Assembly (NCBI GenBank): GCA_014529385.2
Contig: CM043952.1
Coordinates: 52,872,619-52,932,618, forward strand
DNA: 60,000 nucleotides
Direction: 5' to 3'
Source: Adiantum capillus-veneris
Taxonomy: Eukaryota; Streptophyta; Polypodiopsida; Polypodiales; Pteridaceae
Every line of letters starts with the position of its first letter. Within the stretch, counting starts at the first letter, position 1. The position numbers were made by a program, and so were the translations under genes. A model generated the notes under the pieces. The model was not told the DNA's origin. It saw nothing but the letters and a program-made list of their open reading frames with translations, and did not search any database. Below are positions 35,983 to 46,572 of this stretch, one piece after another.

Positions 35983-36684
35983 CAGGTGTGCGGATGATGC
36001 AAAAAGGTGACAATTATGCATTGCGAGGTCAATTTTTGGCCTGTTCAGGGTCCGTTTGAGGTCATCTTAAAGGCCAAGGGTGCCCAAGTAATAAAGCTAA
36101 GTGTGGGAGCTGAAAAAACAGAGAGAAGACCAGAAAAAACGTGGAGAGAAGAGGAGGAACAGTTGCAACTATGTTTTTGCCCATTTTGGAGCCTGTTTTG
36201 GCCGTAAACTGCTCATCCGAGGTCGGATTTGAGCACTTTGACATTGTAGACTGGGGTTTTGGGCCATTCCGGACATGATGGCGCTGTTTATTTTTCCAAA
36301 TTCCTCACTGGGTTTTTTTTGTTTTGGCTGTGTAAGTTTCTCCTATGAGCGAAGCTTCTGCTCCAGTTTGTGATTGTATCTGGCATATTTTACCCATATT
36401 GTGTAAGCTATTTGCCCCATTGGTGTTGGCCCAAGCTCATTTGTATTTAAACATCAGAAGTTCTCCTCTTCTGATTTGAGTTTTTTTTGGTGTATGTGTG
36501 TCTCTCTCTCTGTGTGGAGTGGGTAAACAGATAGTCTCTCTCCTCTCGCTCCATAGGTGTGTTCCTTGTCTCGGGCAGGTGGGTTGTGTAAGCCGAGTGG
36601 TGCCCCATAGTGTGTATGTGTATCATTCCAAGAGTGTGTGTCGGTCATTATAGAGGCGTTGTGTGTGTTTCCATCCCGCTCACA
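35983..36684 (+). mobile_element. 5' LTR, first about 440 bp missing
   Basis: Aligns over 702 bp to 43727-44428 without a net length change. The two copies differ by roughly 5% by eye, mostly C/T and G/A transitions. It ends CGCTCACA like the 3' LTR. The start of the LTR is absent here, but a matching fragment lies at 24335. Confidence 0.9.
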
Positions 36685-36690
36685 TTCTTT

Positions 36691-36708
36691 TGGTGCCCCC
36701 ACGGAGGA
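36691..36708 (+). promoter_or_regulatory. Candidate primer-binding site
   Basis: TGGTGCCCCCACGGAGGA begins 6 nt after the 5' LTR end. It starts with TGG as needed to pair with a tRNA 3' CCA; the tRNA was not identified. Confidence 0.5.
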
Positions 36709-37780
36709 TCTTCTTCGAGTACCTTCTGCTTCGAGATTCGGGATTACAGGTTGCAGACTACAGGTTACAGGTTACAGGGACAGAGACAGGTACAGGTGAT
36801 TCACATAGGTACAGGTAGCTGGAGTAGAGTGATATACTAGCAATGGTGTCACTTACAGTTGTTGTGGATATGCATCACTTGGCGCCTGTTTGAGTGCATT
36901 GTCTGGTGGATTGTACGTTACTTGTGGAAACTCCCATTGTACGCCTTTGTGGAGCCATATTTGGTTTTATTTGGTAGTCCCAGCCATTTCTGAGACTTGA
37001 TCTGGAAGATAGTCATTTCTGAGAATTGACGATACGCGATTTGCATTAGCCTTTGTGTGAGGGTCGATAGCGTGAGGTTTTATTGAGCTGGGGGACTCTC
37101 AAATGTCGAGATCCTTTTGGTGATACAGGTAGCTGGAGCACCCTTTTCGTGACCTTGACATAGGCTATGTACTAGTGATTCCTAATTGATGCTCGGGTTC
37201 TATTGTTGGAAGTTTATGCATACATATACAGTCTATAATTTGGGTTCTTACTGCTCTACTTCTGGGGAAACTCTGTCAGATTGTGTCTAAGTTATGATGG
37301 CTGGTCTTTTTGTCTTTTAAGCCATTTATGTTGTTATGCTGCTGAAATTTTGGCAAAAATCAGAGGATAAGACAGGTGTGCTTTCTTGGGAGCTGCATGG
37401 TTGACTTTAATAGATGATTAAAATGGCCCTCAATTCACTCCTTTTCATTTAACTCAGAGAATCCATATAAATGTTCATGTGTCCAGGAAGATTTTTTTCC
37501 AGCAGCGCATAGTCTTTATATTCGGGCCAAGAAGATTAAGAGAGATCCTGGAATGTCCTTTGCCTGTTGTAATTCCGATGATTAACTATGAAAACTCATT
37601 TGATGCGCATGTGTTTGTCCTTCTCTAAAGCTTGAGCGTCATTGAAGTTTCTGGGGATTGAGTCAGTCAAAAGTTTGGGTTCTTGTACGTGTGTTCGAAG
37701 GGGTTCCTAAAGCATTAAACTTGGGTAGCCCTAGCTTTCTCTTATCCGGAGTTTCATGGAAGAAGTGATGAAGATGAGGA
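36709..37780 (+). other. Leader of the plus-strand element, no gene seen
   Basis: Contains a short tandem phrase (acaggttacagg variants, 36725-36820) and otherwise unique-looking sequence without a sustained coding frame. Confidence 0.5.
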
Positions 37781-37787
37781 AGACTTT

Positions 37788-38660
37788 TTGGAAAAGATGG
37801 AGGTTGCCTGCATTAGCAACCAGATTCATGACCCGGTGCAGATGTTACGTCTTCTCCAAATTTCTTTGAAGAGTGATGCACGAGTTTGGTCCAAAGTATT
37901 TGAAGAGGAGTTGCGTGCAGCAGATCCACCTGTAAGATTGAGTTGGGACAATCTAAGGCATGGATTGGAAGTGGAGTTTGTCAAGATAGAAGATCCTGAC
38001 AAAGTGTGGCAAGAAGTACAGGCTTTGGTGCAAAAGGAAGGTGAACCAATAGATACGTACATACGTAAGTTTTCATTGGCATGGGAGCGGATGTGCAAGG
38101 CCTTAGCACCACAAGTACCCCCGCCTAATATGATGAAGAAGGACAGGTTCTTGGCTGGTCTTTGGGAGAATATACGTTGGAGAGTGGAGCTAAAGAAGCC
38201 TAGGAGATATGAAGATGCACTAGAGGTAGCAAGGAATAAAGAGTGGAAGCTAAGAAAAATGAGCCAGCTAGGAGTAGAGTCTTTGCCCATGAGGTCTCAA
38301 TTTCAGCCTATGGACTCTTTACAAGGTTGCATGCCAGGGGTTCATCATGAACCAGTGGTTCCTATTACTCCCCAGGTTATGCCAGCAGTGGTCACTACAA
38401 CAGTGCAAGATGATGGGCTTAGGCAAGACATGAGGCAAGTGCTAGATTTAATGAAGAATCTTGGCCTAAACATGCTAGGTCAAGTGGGAAATAATCGAGA
38501 TTGAGGGAGGTTTGCAAATCATCCAGGAGGTGAAGAAGGGCCCAGGAATGATGTTGGACAAAGAAATGTAGGTTCTGGAGGCAGACACCCACATGTTATA
38601 ATTGTGGAGAGTTGGGTCACATCAGTCCGTAATGTGATAAGCCACCAAGGATGGGGGGAG
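37788..38660 (+). pseudogene. Gag with zinc knuckle, interrupted
   Basis: A 238-codon frame (Met at 37797) carries a retrotransposon gag core: ARVWSKVFEEEL, WQEVQALVQKEGEPIDTYIR, and a Lys/Arg-rich helix. After a stop the zinc knuckle CYNCGELGHISP-stop-C lies at about 38595-38640, a CX2CX4HX4C box with a stop codon immediately before the last Cys. Gag would package the element's RNA in virus-like particles. Confidence 0.8.
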
Positions 38661-39004
38661 ACATGTATCCATTGCCAAGACAGGTGCTAACTAGGTCAAA
38701 TAATTATGACATTGAAATTAAGGGAGAAGAAGGAACCAGTGGATTGACCCAGGAGGAAAAGGGAAAGACAAAAGTGATAAGTGTAGTCACCTTGGAGAAG
38801 GCATCAAAGCTAGAGGATACATTAGTGATGCCTATTGGGAAGAGGACTACAGAGGACAAGGAAGGAAGAAGTGCCCCAGGTCCTAGTAAGAAGAAATAAA
38901 AGAGTCATGAAGGCAAGGATGTCAAGGCCAAGAGGAAAAGGAGAGCTCGTCCCAAGTTTCATGTTTCAAATTTTCCACTAGGGGATGGGTAATTAAGCTA
39001 TGAC

Positions 39005-39556
39005 TTGAAGGAGGATCTGACAAGCAGGAAGGCAGATGTTACTTTTGGGCAGCTTATAGAGATGGTGCCTAAGCTAAAGCGACATTGGAAGAGGATGGTT
39101 AACCCAATGGAGAAAGAACCACAGAGAGGTTCAGTGAAGGTGTTGGCGATGGATGAGCTACGAGACATTTTTCCAATAGTAGATGTGTGGCATAAAAGGA
39201 AAAATCTGGGACAAGGCTATGTTGATGGCGGGGCCCAAATATGTGTGATAACACACTCATGCGTTGAGAAGATGGGTCTTACAGTGAGTGGGGTGTGAGG
39301 GTTTCGGATCAGATTGTCCAACCATCAAAAAGTAAAATTTTTGGGTGTTGTAAAGAGATTAGAAGTGGAGGCATATGATGCAAAGGCAGTGGTTGATTTT
39401 CATGTGATGCCAGCGGGGTTGGGAGCATATCCTATTATACTGGGCAGACCATGGTCACGTGCAGTGGGAGTTGTTCAAGATTGGCGACATGGTATGATTA
39501 GCCTCTATGGAAAGACACGTGCCAAGAAGCTATATAATATGGACACAAGGAAATGA
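39005..39556 (+). pseudogene. Retropepsin-type protease, split
   Basis: Two frames (39005-39298 and 39314-39556) together carry YVDGGAQICVI (active-site Asp codon 39224-39226, again Asp-Gly-Gly) and YPIILGRPW. A stop at about 39297 (ggg-tgt-gag reading) and a shift separate them. This matches the protease position between gag and RT. Confidence 0.75.
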
Positions 39557-39753
39557 TCTGAGGAGCTTTATGAAGATGAAGATGAGTCTAGTGATGAAGA
39601 CTATTCCACAGTGACTGATGAGGACAGTGATAGTACTACCAGCAGTGATGAGGATGTTGATGTTGCATTTCTTTTGATGGACAAAGAAATCCAGGAGTCT
39701 GGTTTAGTTGCATTTGCAAATGAAGCTGAATATGAAAGTGAAGGGCTTATGAA

Positions 39754-40670
39754 GTGATTGAAGGGCTGATTCAAACCAAGGTTGAGTTGTCAAAGAAGCA
39801 GGAATTGATGACACAAATGATCAATGGAGATCTCTCAGCTATGGAGAAGGAGATATATATGCACATGCTGGCTAGTTTTCCTGATTTGTTCATTACCTCA
39901 TATGAAGAGATTAGAGGGTTCAAGGGTGAAGAGATGCATATAGAGCTGAAAGAAGGTGCTAAGCCAGTGCGGCAAAGGCTAAGAAGGATGAGCCAAGAGC
40001 AGATGGAAGCCTTGCGGGAAGAGGTGGACAAGCTATTGAAGGCAAGGTTCATAGTCCCAGTCGAGACCACAGAATGGATGAGTCCAGTAGTAGTCAATCC
40101 AAAGAAGGATGGAAAAAGGAGGATTTGTGTAGATTTTAAACCCTTAAACGCAGCCACTAAGAAGAACCCATATCCTCTTCCATTCATTGATCAGATCTTG
40201 GATTCAGTGGTGGCTGGTTATGAGAGGTACAGTGTGTGTGATGGTTTTTCAGGCTATTTTCAATTGAATATTTCTCTTAAAGACCGAACAAAGACAGCTT
40301 TTATTACGCCATGGGGTTGCTATTGCTACACGGTATTGCCATTTGGGTTGACAAATGGACCATCCTTTATCAAGAGAGAGCAAATTGGGTATTGGCACCA
40401 TTCATTGGTAGTTGTGTTAAGGCTTTTATGGATGACTTCTGTGTCTACAGCAGTAGGGCTGAACACCATGAGAAGCTACAGATGGTTTTGGCTCGATATG
40501 ATGAATGTGGAGGACAACTAAATCCAAAGAAATGTCATCTAGCACAGCCAAGGGTGAAGTTATTGGGCCACATGGTGTCAGAAAATGGCATTGACACAAG
40601 GTCAAGTCTATTATTCTTCTTCCATCACCTACGAGTACAAAGCAATTGCCAACCTTTATACACAAAGTGA
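39754..40670 (+). pseudogene. Reverse transcriptase, frameshifted
   Basis: The first frame (39754-40521) has RFIVPVETTEWMSPVVVNPK, RRICVDFKPLN, YPLPFIDQILD, CDGFSGYFQLN and LPFGLTNGPSF. A shift near 40365 moves RT to the frame of 40311-40670, which holds the catalytic FMDD at about 40427-40438 and LLGHMVSENGID. An almost identical but unbroken copy of this RT core lies on the minus strand at 59039-59466. Confidence 0.9.
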
Positions 40671-40985
40671 AGTACATGACACGGTTTATTCCATAGTCTT
40701 CGCAGAAAACTATGGAATTGGCAATTGGCAACCTTTATACACAAAATGAAGTACATGGCAATTGGCAACCTTTATACACAAAGCAATTGGCAACCTTTAT
40801 ACACAAAGTGAAGTACATGGCATGGTTTATTCCATAGTTATTGGGCCACATAGTGTCAGAAAATGGCATTGACACAAGGTCAAGTCTATTATTCTTCTTC
40901 CATCACCTACGAGTACAAAGCAATTGGCAACCTTTATACACAAAGTGAAGTACATGCCACGGTTTATTCCATAGTCTTCGCAGGT
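40559..40985 (+). repeat. Local duplications inside the element's RT-RNase H junction
   Basis: A unit of about 149 bp (40559-40707, from ttattgggccacatggtgtc to tccatagtcttcgcag) recurs at 40837-40985. Between them are short partial repeats of caattggcaacctttataca (about 40722-40810). They destroy the reading frame between RT and RNase H. Confidence 0.85.
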
Positions 40986-41520
40986 TCTTTATCCATTACA
41001 ACAAGTGGCAAAGCATGATTTGCAATGGGATGACAAGTGTGAAGAAGTGTTTCAAGAGGTGTTAAGGGGGTTGTCAGCCATGCAAGCTCCTGATTGGGAG
41101 AAAGTGTTTTAGGTAAATCCATCAGTAAGGGATGATGCCATTGGAGCCATGCTATTGCAAAAGGGGAAGGGCAGCCATTATATAAGGCCTGTGTATTGTG
41201 CAAGTCGAGTGAAGTTGGTAGTAGAGAGAAAGTTCTCGGAAGTAGAGCTAGTGATGGCCAGTGTAATATTTGCTTGTCGACGATTTCGTCAATACTTGCT
41301 ACCACGACCATTTTTTTTCTTGACGAGTTATGAATTTTTGCCTTAGTTAATTAATGGCACTAACATGTCAAATGTGGTCAAGAAATGGGTAATTGAGCTG
41401 CAAGAGTTTGAGTTCTCTTTTCTAGTGGAAGACAGTACAAGGGCTACCTTAGCTGATTTGTTGACGTACAACGAAAATCCCCTTCTTGTTAAGGAAGAGG
41501 TGGTGAGAAAGGTAGTTGAA
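40986..41520 (+). pseudogene. RNase H domain, interrupted
   Basis: Frames with stops encode DDAIGAMLLQ (first Asp region), RKFSEVELVMASVIFACRRF (Glu region) and FRQYLLPRPFFFLTSYEFL, followed by KKWVIELQEFEF. This is the usual Ty3/gypsy RT-linked RNase H. It would degrade the RNA strand during cDNA synthesis; here stops at about 41110 and 41343 inactivate it. Confidence 0.75.
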
Positions 41521-41538
41521 GAAGTGCCATAGATCAGC

Positions 41539-41860
41539 AATGCACATGTTTTGTTCTTTGATGGATCATACAGAAAGAGCCATGATGCACATAGTAACAA
41601 TGAGGCTGAATATGCAACTTTGGAAGCCGGATTACACATTTGTTTGAAGCATGGGATTAGAAGGTTGAGCATAAAAGTTGATGCCTTGTTAGTTGTGAAG
41701 AAAGTGTTGGGTGTGTGGAAGAGCAAGAACAGAAGGAAATGTGCTTCAGAATTAAAGGCTTGTTAAAAAAGTTTGAGGCATGGAGCATCAGACACATTGA
41801 ACGTGCTCTAAATGGAGAGGCACATGAAGCAGCTCAAAGCATGATTGGGGAGCTATTTGT
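41539..41860 (+). pseudogene. Second (archaeal-type) RNase H domain
   Basis: FFDGSYRKSHD, NNEAEYATLEAGLHI, IKVDALLVVKKVLG and, after a shift, HIERALNGEAHEAAQ match the additional RNase H found before integrase in plant Tat-clade elements. The central strands are missing (SYRKSHD joins almost directly to HSNNEAEY). The fourth acidic position, normally N-x-x-A-D, reads GEAHEAA. The domain is therefore damaged. Confidence 0.65.
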
Positions 41861-43259
41861 GTTGAGGACCACTTTACCTCTTTATCATGGCCGAGAAAGT
41901 TTGGCTCAAGAAGAGGAGTTTTTGTTAACAGGAATCATTCCAACGGAGATTAAGAAGTCTAAGAAGTATGGGTTTGTGTGTAGAGCATACAGGTACAAAT
42001 TGATTGGTGATGTCCTGTACATGAAAGGGGTTGATCTTGTGTTGAGAAGTGTACCTTGGCGGGAGGAGCTTTATAGAGTGTTGGAAGAGAATCATGAAGG
42101 CGTATGTGGTGGCCATTTTGCTCTAAAGATCACCTTGCATAAGATCTTGCAAGAGGGGTATGTATGGCCTAGTTTGCACAAGGATGTTCACCAGTGGTGT
42201 AGGTCTTGCAATAGGTGTCAAGCATTTGGGAAGAGAGTGTTGAAGCCAGAGCTATGAAAAACCATTATGGCATTTGATGTGTTTAAAAAGTGGGGAATTT
42301 ATACAATAGGCCCGTTACCTATCACAAGCAGGAGCAAAAGCTATATTTCGACTGCAGTGGACTATCTCTCTAGATGGGCAGAGGCTATAGCAGTAAAACA
42401 GATCACTACAAAGGATGTGGCAAAATTTGTGTATGATGAAATATGTTGAATGTTTGGGGTGCCACTAGAGCTAATTTCAGACAAGGGGCCACGATTTAGA
42501 GCTAAACTGCTAGATTTTTTATGCGCGAAGATGAAGATTAGGCACCAGCATACCACTCCTTATTACCTGCAGTGTAATGTCTTAAATGAAACGATCAATG
42601 GTGAGTTGGTACAGATTCTTTCAAAAGTAACAGAGCACCAAGGAAAGAATTGGGATTTGGAATTGCCTAGTGCATTATGGCCTTACCGTACTTCGGTGAA
42701 GATAGGTACAAGGTTTACTCCATTTCATTTCGTATATGGAAAGGAAGCACTATTGCCTGTGGAGGTAGAGTTGCCTGTAGTAAAGTTGCTAGAGAAGTTG
42801 CTTGGGCTGCCTAGTGATGCATTCAAAGAGAGGCTCTTACAGTCACAAGAGGTTCAACTGGATAGGATGAGTGCATTGGAGCATTATGGACAGATGCAAG
42901 ATAAGGCTTTAGCAAAGATAAATGAAAAGGTCAAAAGTAAGGGTATCAAGAAGCATGACTTGGTTTTGCGCTACAACAGTAAGCTGGACAACACCTTCCA
43001 AAAGAAGTTTCAAATCAAGTGGGAAGGCCCTTTCAAGGTAGTGGAGTGTTTTCCGAATGGTACATATCAGCTGGCTAACCTGGATGGGGTTCTACATAAG
43101 TCAAGGGTAAATGGATTGCGTCTTAAATTATATCATGCCAGGTTAATGATGGTGGAGCAAGATGAGCTATCTGTGGAACAAGTAATGTATGTGAGGGATG
43201 AGGAGACCTGTGATACGGCGAGTCTCATATCTCTTTTTGTTGCTGCTGATCATGAATGA
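41715..43259 (+). pseudogene. Integrase, split by stops
   Basis: Three in-order pieces. The zinc-binding part (41715-42257) has VCGGHFALKITLHKIL and WCRSCNRCQAFG. The core start (42267-42449) has AVDYLSRWAEA with the first Asp. The rest (42450-43259) has ELISDKGPRFRA with the second Asp, NVLNETINGEL with the catalytic Glu, and a C-terminal GPF/Y module (KWEGPFKVV, NGTYQLANLDG). No chromodomain is present. Stops at 42255 and 42447 separate the pieces. Confidence 0.85.
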
Positions 43260-43269
43260 TCTAGCAGGC

Positions 43270-43287
43270 TAGGGGATGGGCAAATTA
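43270..43287 (+). promoter_or_regulatory. Polypurine tract
   Basis: Purine-rich taggggatgggcaaa lies directly before the 3' LTR start TGTCAGG, where plus-strand DNA synthesis would be primed. Confidence 0.6.
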
Positions 43288-44428
43288 TGTCAGGAGTTTT
43301 TTGGAGCAAGGGATTGCGCATATGTACATACACATGCATGGTGCATCAAATAAAGGATTGCCCATTTTCGAGAGCCAAGTGGTTACGTGGGGCCCACATG
43401 TGTACAGGTAGGACAGCATGTACATAGTGCATCGATTTTCACTATCACCAGTACAATTGTGTTTTTCCTACAATAACGAGGAGTTGGTAGAGCGTAAAAC
43501 TTCTCGAGGAAGATATCCGCGGGACGACGACATGAGGTAAGCAGATGCGTCAGATGGCATCTAGTGGCGTCAGGAGGGCGAATGGGGTCAATACTTGCAC
43601 GTGGATAAGTACGGACACAACGTGGATGTTTTCTTGTGATAATTATGCAAAAAGGTCATCATGAGGACCATCTTTTGGGTCCACTTCACGTGGTTGCGAG
43701 ATGCAGTATTGGAAAAAGCTGAGTAACAGGCGTGCGCATGATGCAAAAAGGTGACAGCTATGCACTGCGAGGTCAGTTTTTGGCCTGTTCGGGGTCCGTT
43801 TGAGGTCATCTTAAAGGCCAAGGGTGCCCAAGTAATAAAGCTAAGTGTGGGAGCTGAAAAAACAGAGAGAAGATCAGAAAAAATGTGGAGAGAAGAAGAG
43901 GAACAGCCGCAACTGTGTTTTTGCCCATTTTGGAGCCTGTTTTGGTCGTAAACTGCTCATCCGAGGTCGGATTTGAGCACTTTGACATTGTAGACTAGGG
44001 TTTTGGGCCGTTCCGAATGCGATGGCGCTGTCCATTTTGCCAAATTCCTCACTTTTTTCTGCTTTTTTGGTTGTGTAAGTTTCTCCTATGAGCAAAGCTT
44101 CTGCTCCAGTTTGTGATTGTATCTGGCATATTTTACCCATATTCTGTGAGCTATTTGCCCCATTGGTGTTGGCCCAAGCTTATTTGTATCTAAACATCAG
44201 AAATTCTCCTCTTTTGAGCTAAGTTTTTTTGGGTGTGTGTGTGTGTCTCTCTCTGTGTGGAGTGGGTAAACAAATAGTCTCTCTCCTCTCGCTCCATAGG
44301 TGTGTTCCTTGTCTCGGCCAGATGGGTTGTGTAAGCCGAGTGGTGCCCCATAGTGTGTATGTGTATCATTCCAAGAGTGTGTGTCGGGTCATTATAGAGG
44401 CGTTGTGTGTGTTTCCATCCCGCTCACA
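43288..44428 (+). mobile_element. 3' LTR, 1141 bp, complete
   Basis: Begins TGTCAGGAG after the polypurine tract and ends CGCTCACA. It matches the truncated 5' LTR and the fragment at 24335. Confidence 0.85.
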
Positions 44429-46398
44429 ATGCCTAGGGCGGTTAAAAACTGTTGGTCAAATTCTTCACCCATAACAGCTTGGAACAATTGGTTTCAAAAG
44501 GTGACAACATTGTTTTAAAAGGTATGATCTACCCAAGGAAGGACGGAGTGTTTGCTGACATCCATCATTCACTTGTTCTCCTCTTAACCTTTCTCCTTGA
44601 CCTCTCAATCTCTCAATCTTAGGGAATGTATATATATAGCCCTAAGCTCAAGAAAACAAAATTTTTAAAAAGTAACCGAGCAAGGGCCAACAAAAAAGAG
44701 CTGGAAACCTACAAGTTCTAGTACCTGACCCAAAATCATAAACACATTATGCACAAGAACCAATCTTCTGACATGCCCCTTACAATACTTGCACTCTAAC
44801 CAAAATCTATCTATGTGTACAGATATGGCTAGTACGTTAGAGTCATCCACTTCTACCTTGGGTGAGAGGTGCCCTCTTTACTTTTCACAAGTGTTTCACA
44901 TAGTCTACCCGGTGCTTGCCTGTGAATGGGATTTGGTAGATACGCTAGTGTGTGAGAAGAATTTTAAGGAACTAGAATGTCTGATATGTCTCTTAATCAC
45001 GATTGATCGCTACTAAGTAGAGAGTCTCTCTCCAATTGCACAAGATTACTTTTTTGACCAAGATGACTATAGACGTCTAGTGACCTTCTTAGTGAATATA
45101 TGTGTATCTAATGATGAGGAAGATTTACATGATTACACAGATGGCACGTATGGCCTCACAGATGATGACTTTGTTTTTATCAACAATGATAAGGATAGGG
45201 ATTTAGACCTAGGGCTACCCGCCCATCTATTTAATATATTGTTCCCTTGACTCTCTAGGGCAGTGCAAATAATTAGGTTAGGATTTCTTATGTTGTTTGA
45301 TTGTGTTCAATAAAGGTTGGTTCTTGTTCCCACTGATGTGCCTCCTAAAGGTATTCCATGTATTTTCTAGCGTGTACAGAAATAGTTTCCATTGTAGGAC
45401 TTTGAAAGTCGTGGAATCTTTCTCTCATTCACTCTTTAAATTGAGCACAATCATCAACACAAACAGGTGTTTCTTGTCCATTGGCAGTGTCCCTTGTCAT
45501 TTTTTTAGCATCCATGTTTGTATGATTTAAATGTGATTGGTAGCACAATATTCAGCACATTTGCTTAGTTTAAACATTAGATTCAATATAATTTTCTGTC
45601 ATAATCCCTTGTTTAGGTTTGAGAATCAAGCAGTCTGACTAGGCTACTTTGACCAAGTTAGACGTTAGAGATCTTATCTTAATACCATGGGGAACGCCCT
45701 CCTAATAATCAATGGTTACTTTAGGTTCTTGATCCAATTTAGGCAGCATTGTGTGCAATGTACTAGGGATTTCTAGTGGGCTTAGTCCCTATTGACCTTT
45801 AGCTTAAGTATTATAAAGGGAGTTTACTAGTGTGATGAGCCTAGGAGGGAAACAATGCCATATGACCCCCCAAAGTTCAAAATTGGAATGCAATGAGAAA
45901 CAAAAAACAAAAGTGCCACAAATATAAAATTGTAAGCTGGAAGAGAATTCCCAGCTTGATTTGGTACTTCACTCACATGTATTTCCTATGGTGCTAGAGC
46001 CCTAGAGGTTCCCAATGTGGACGCTTTTCCTTGAAAATCAAAAATCCCAAGACATACAAAATATGCACGCACATCAAAAATTGAATCAGTGTGAAAAACT
46101 TTGGGGGGTACCGTACTATACTAGTACTGGTACTGATAGAAGACTGTAAGGGACCTGTTATGCAAAAAACAGCATTGATAGAAATCCTGCACAAAATGAT
46201 TAAATAGCCTGCGCAACACTGCCTATAGTGGAAATGGAGGCCAAAATGAGTCCGAATAAAATTCTGAGTAGACCAAGCTCATACAACTTGCTTGAAGTGT
46301 TTGTCAACCTGATGATGCTCGCCAAAGCTCACAAAAATCAAAGAACGTGAACATGCATGCTAGAGCTGCTAGCGGCTAAGCTGAGGAGGATGCAACCT
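44429..46398. other. Non-coding region with an unidentified broken frame
   Basis: At 44820-45250 (plus) an acidic frame interrupted by one stop near 45014 continues in phase to about 45249 (text such as YGLTDDDFVFINN). I do not recognise it. The rest of the region shows no gene. By position it would be the 5' internal part of the minus-strand element whose LTR lies at 46413. Confidence 0.35.
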
Positions 46399-46410
46399 GC
46401 TCTGATACCA
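46399..46410 (-). promoter_or_regulatory. Primer-binding site for initiator Met tRNA
   Basis: On the minus strand TGGTATCAGAGC is the classic plant LTR-retrotransposon primer site complementary to tRNA-iMet. It follows the LTR end CCAACA after a 2-nt spacer. Confidence 0.85.
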
Positions 46411-46412
46411 AT

Positions 46413-46572
46413 TGTTGGAATTGGGGTTGCAGGGAAATGTAAAGCCTCTAGTGGGAATGCCTAGGGATGAACCTCCCATTAAATAGCCCCTTGGGCCTCA
46501 TTCCCTATCCACACTTGCAGTCGGCCCCTTGGGCCTGGTCCTTGACCATCAGGCATTGCCCTTGGCATGACA
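46413..46572 (-). mobile_element. Short LTR, 160 bp
   Basis: On the minus strand it begins TGTCATGCC and ends CCAACA. A TATA-like ctatttaatgg lies inside. On its upstream side the minus strand has AAGGGGGGAGTAA, a polypurine tract preceded by cttcgaggatgaaaacg. The LTR is thus flanked by a primer site on one side and a polypurine tract on the other. No gag or pol is nearby; it may belong to a small non-autonomous element. Confidence 0.7.

Larger units (their letters stand above)
35983..44428 (+). mobile_element. Plus-strand Ty3/gypsy element with two LTR copies
   Basis: Truncated 5' LTR (35983-36684), primer site, leader, gag, protease, RT, RNase H, a second RNase H, integrase, polypurine tract and full 3' LTR (43288-44428). 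The order and the extra RNase H before integrase match the plant Tat clade as known from the literature; assignment is inference. Frameshifts and stops in nearly every domain show it is dead. Candidate flanks outside the two LTR ends (aacgc before 24335, atgcc after 44428) do not form a matching target-site duplication. Confidence 0.85.
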
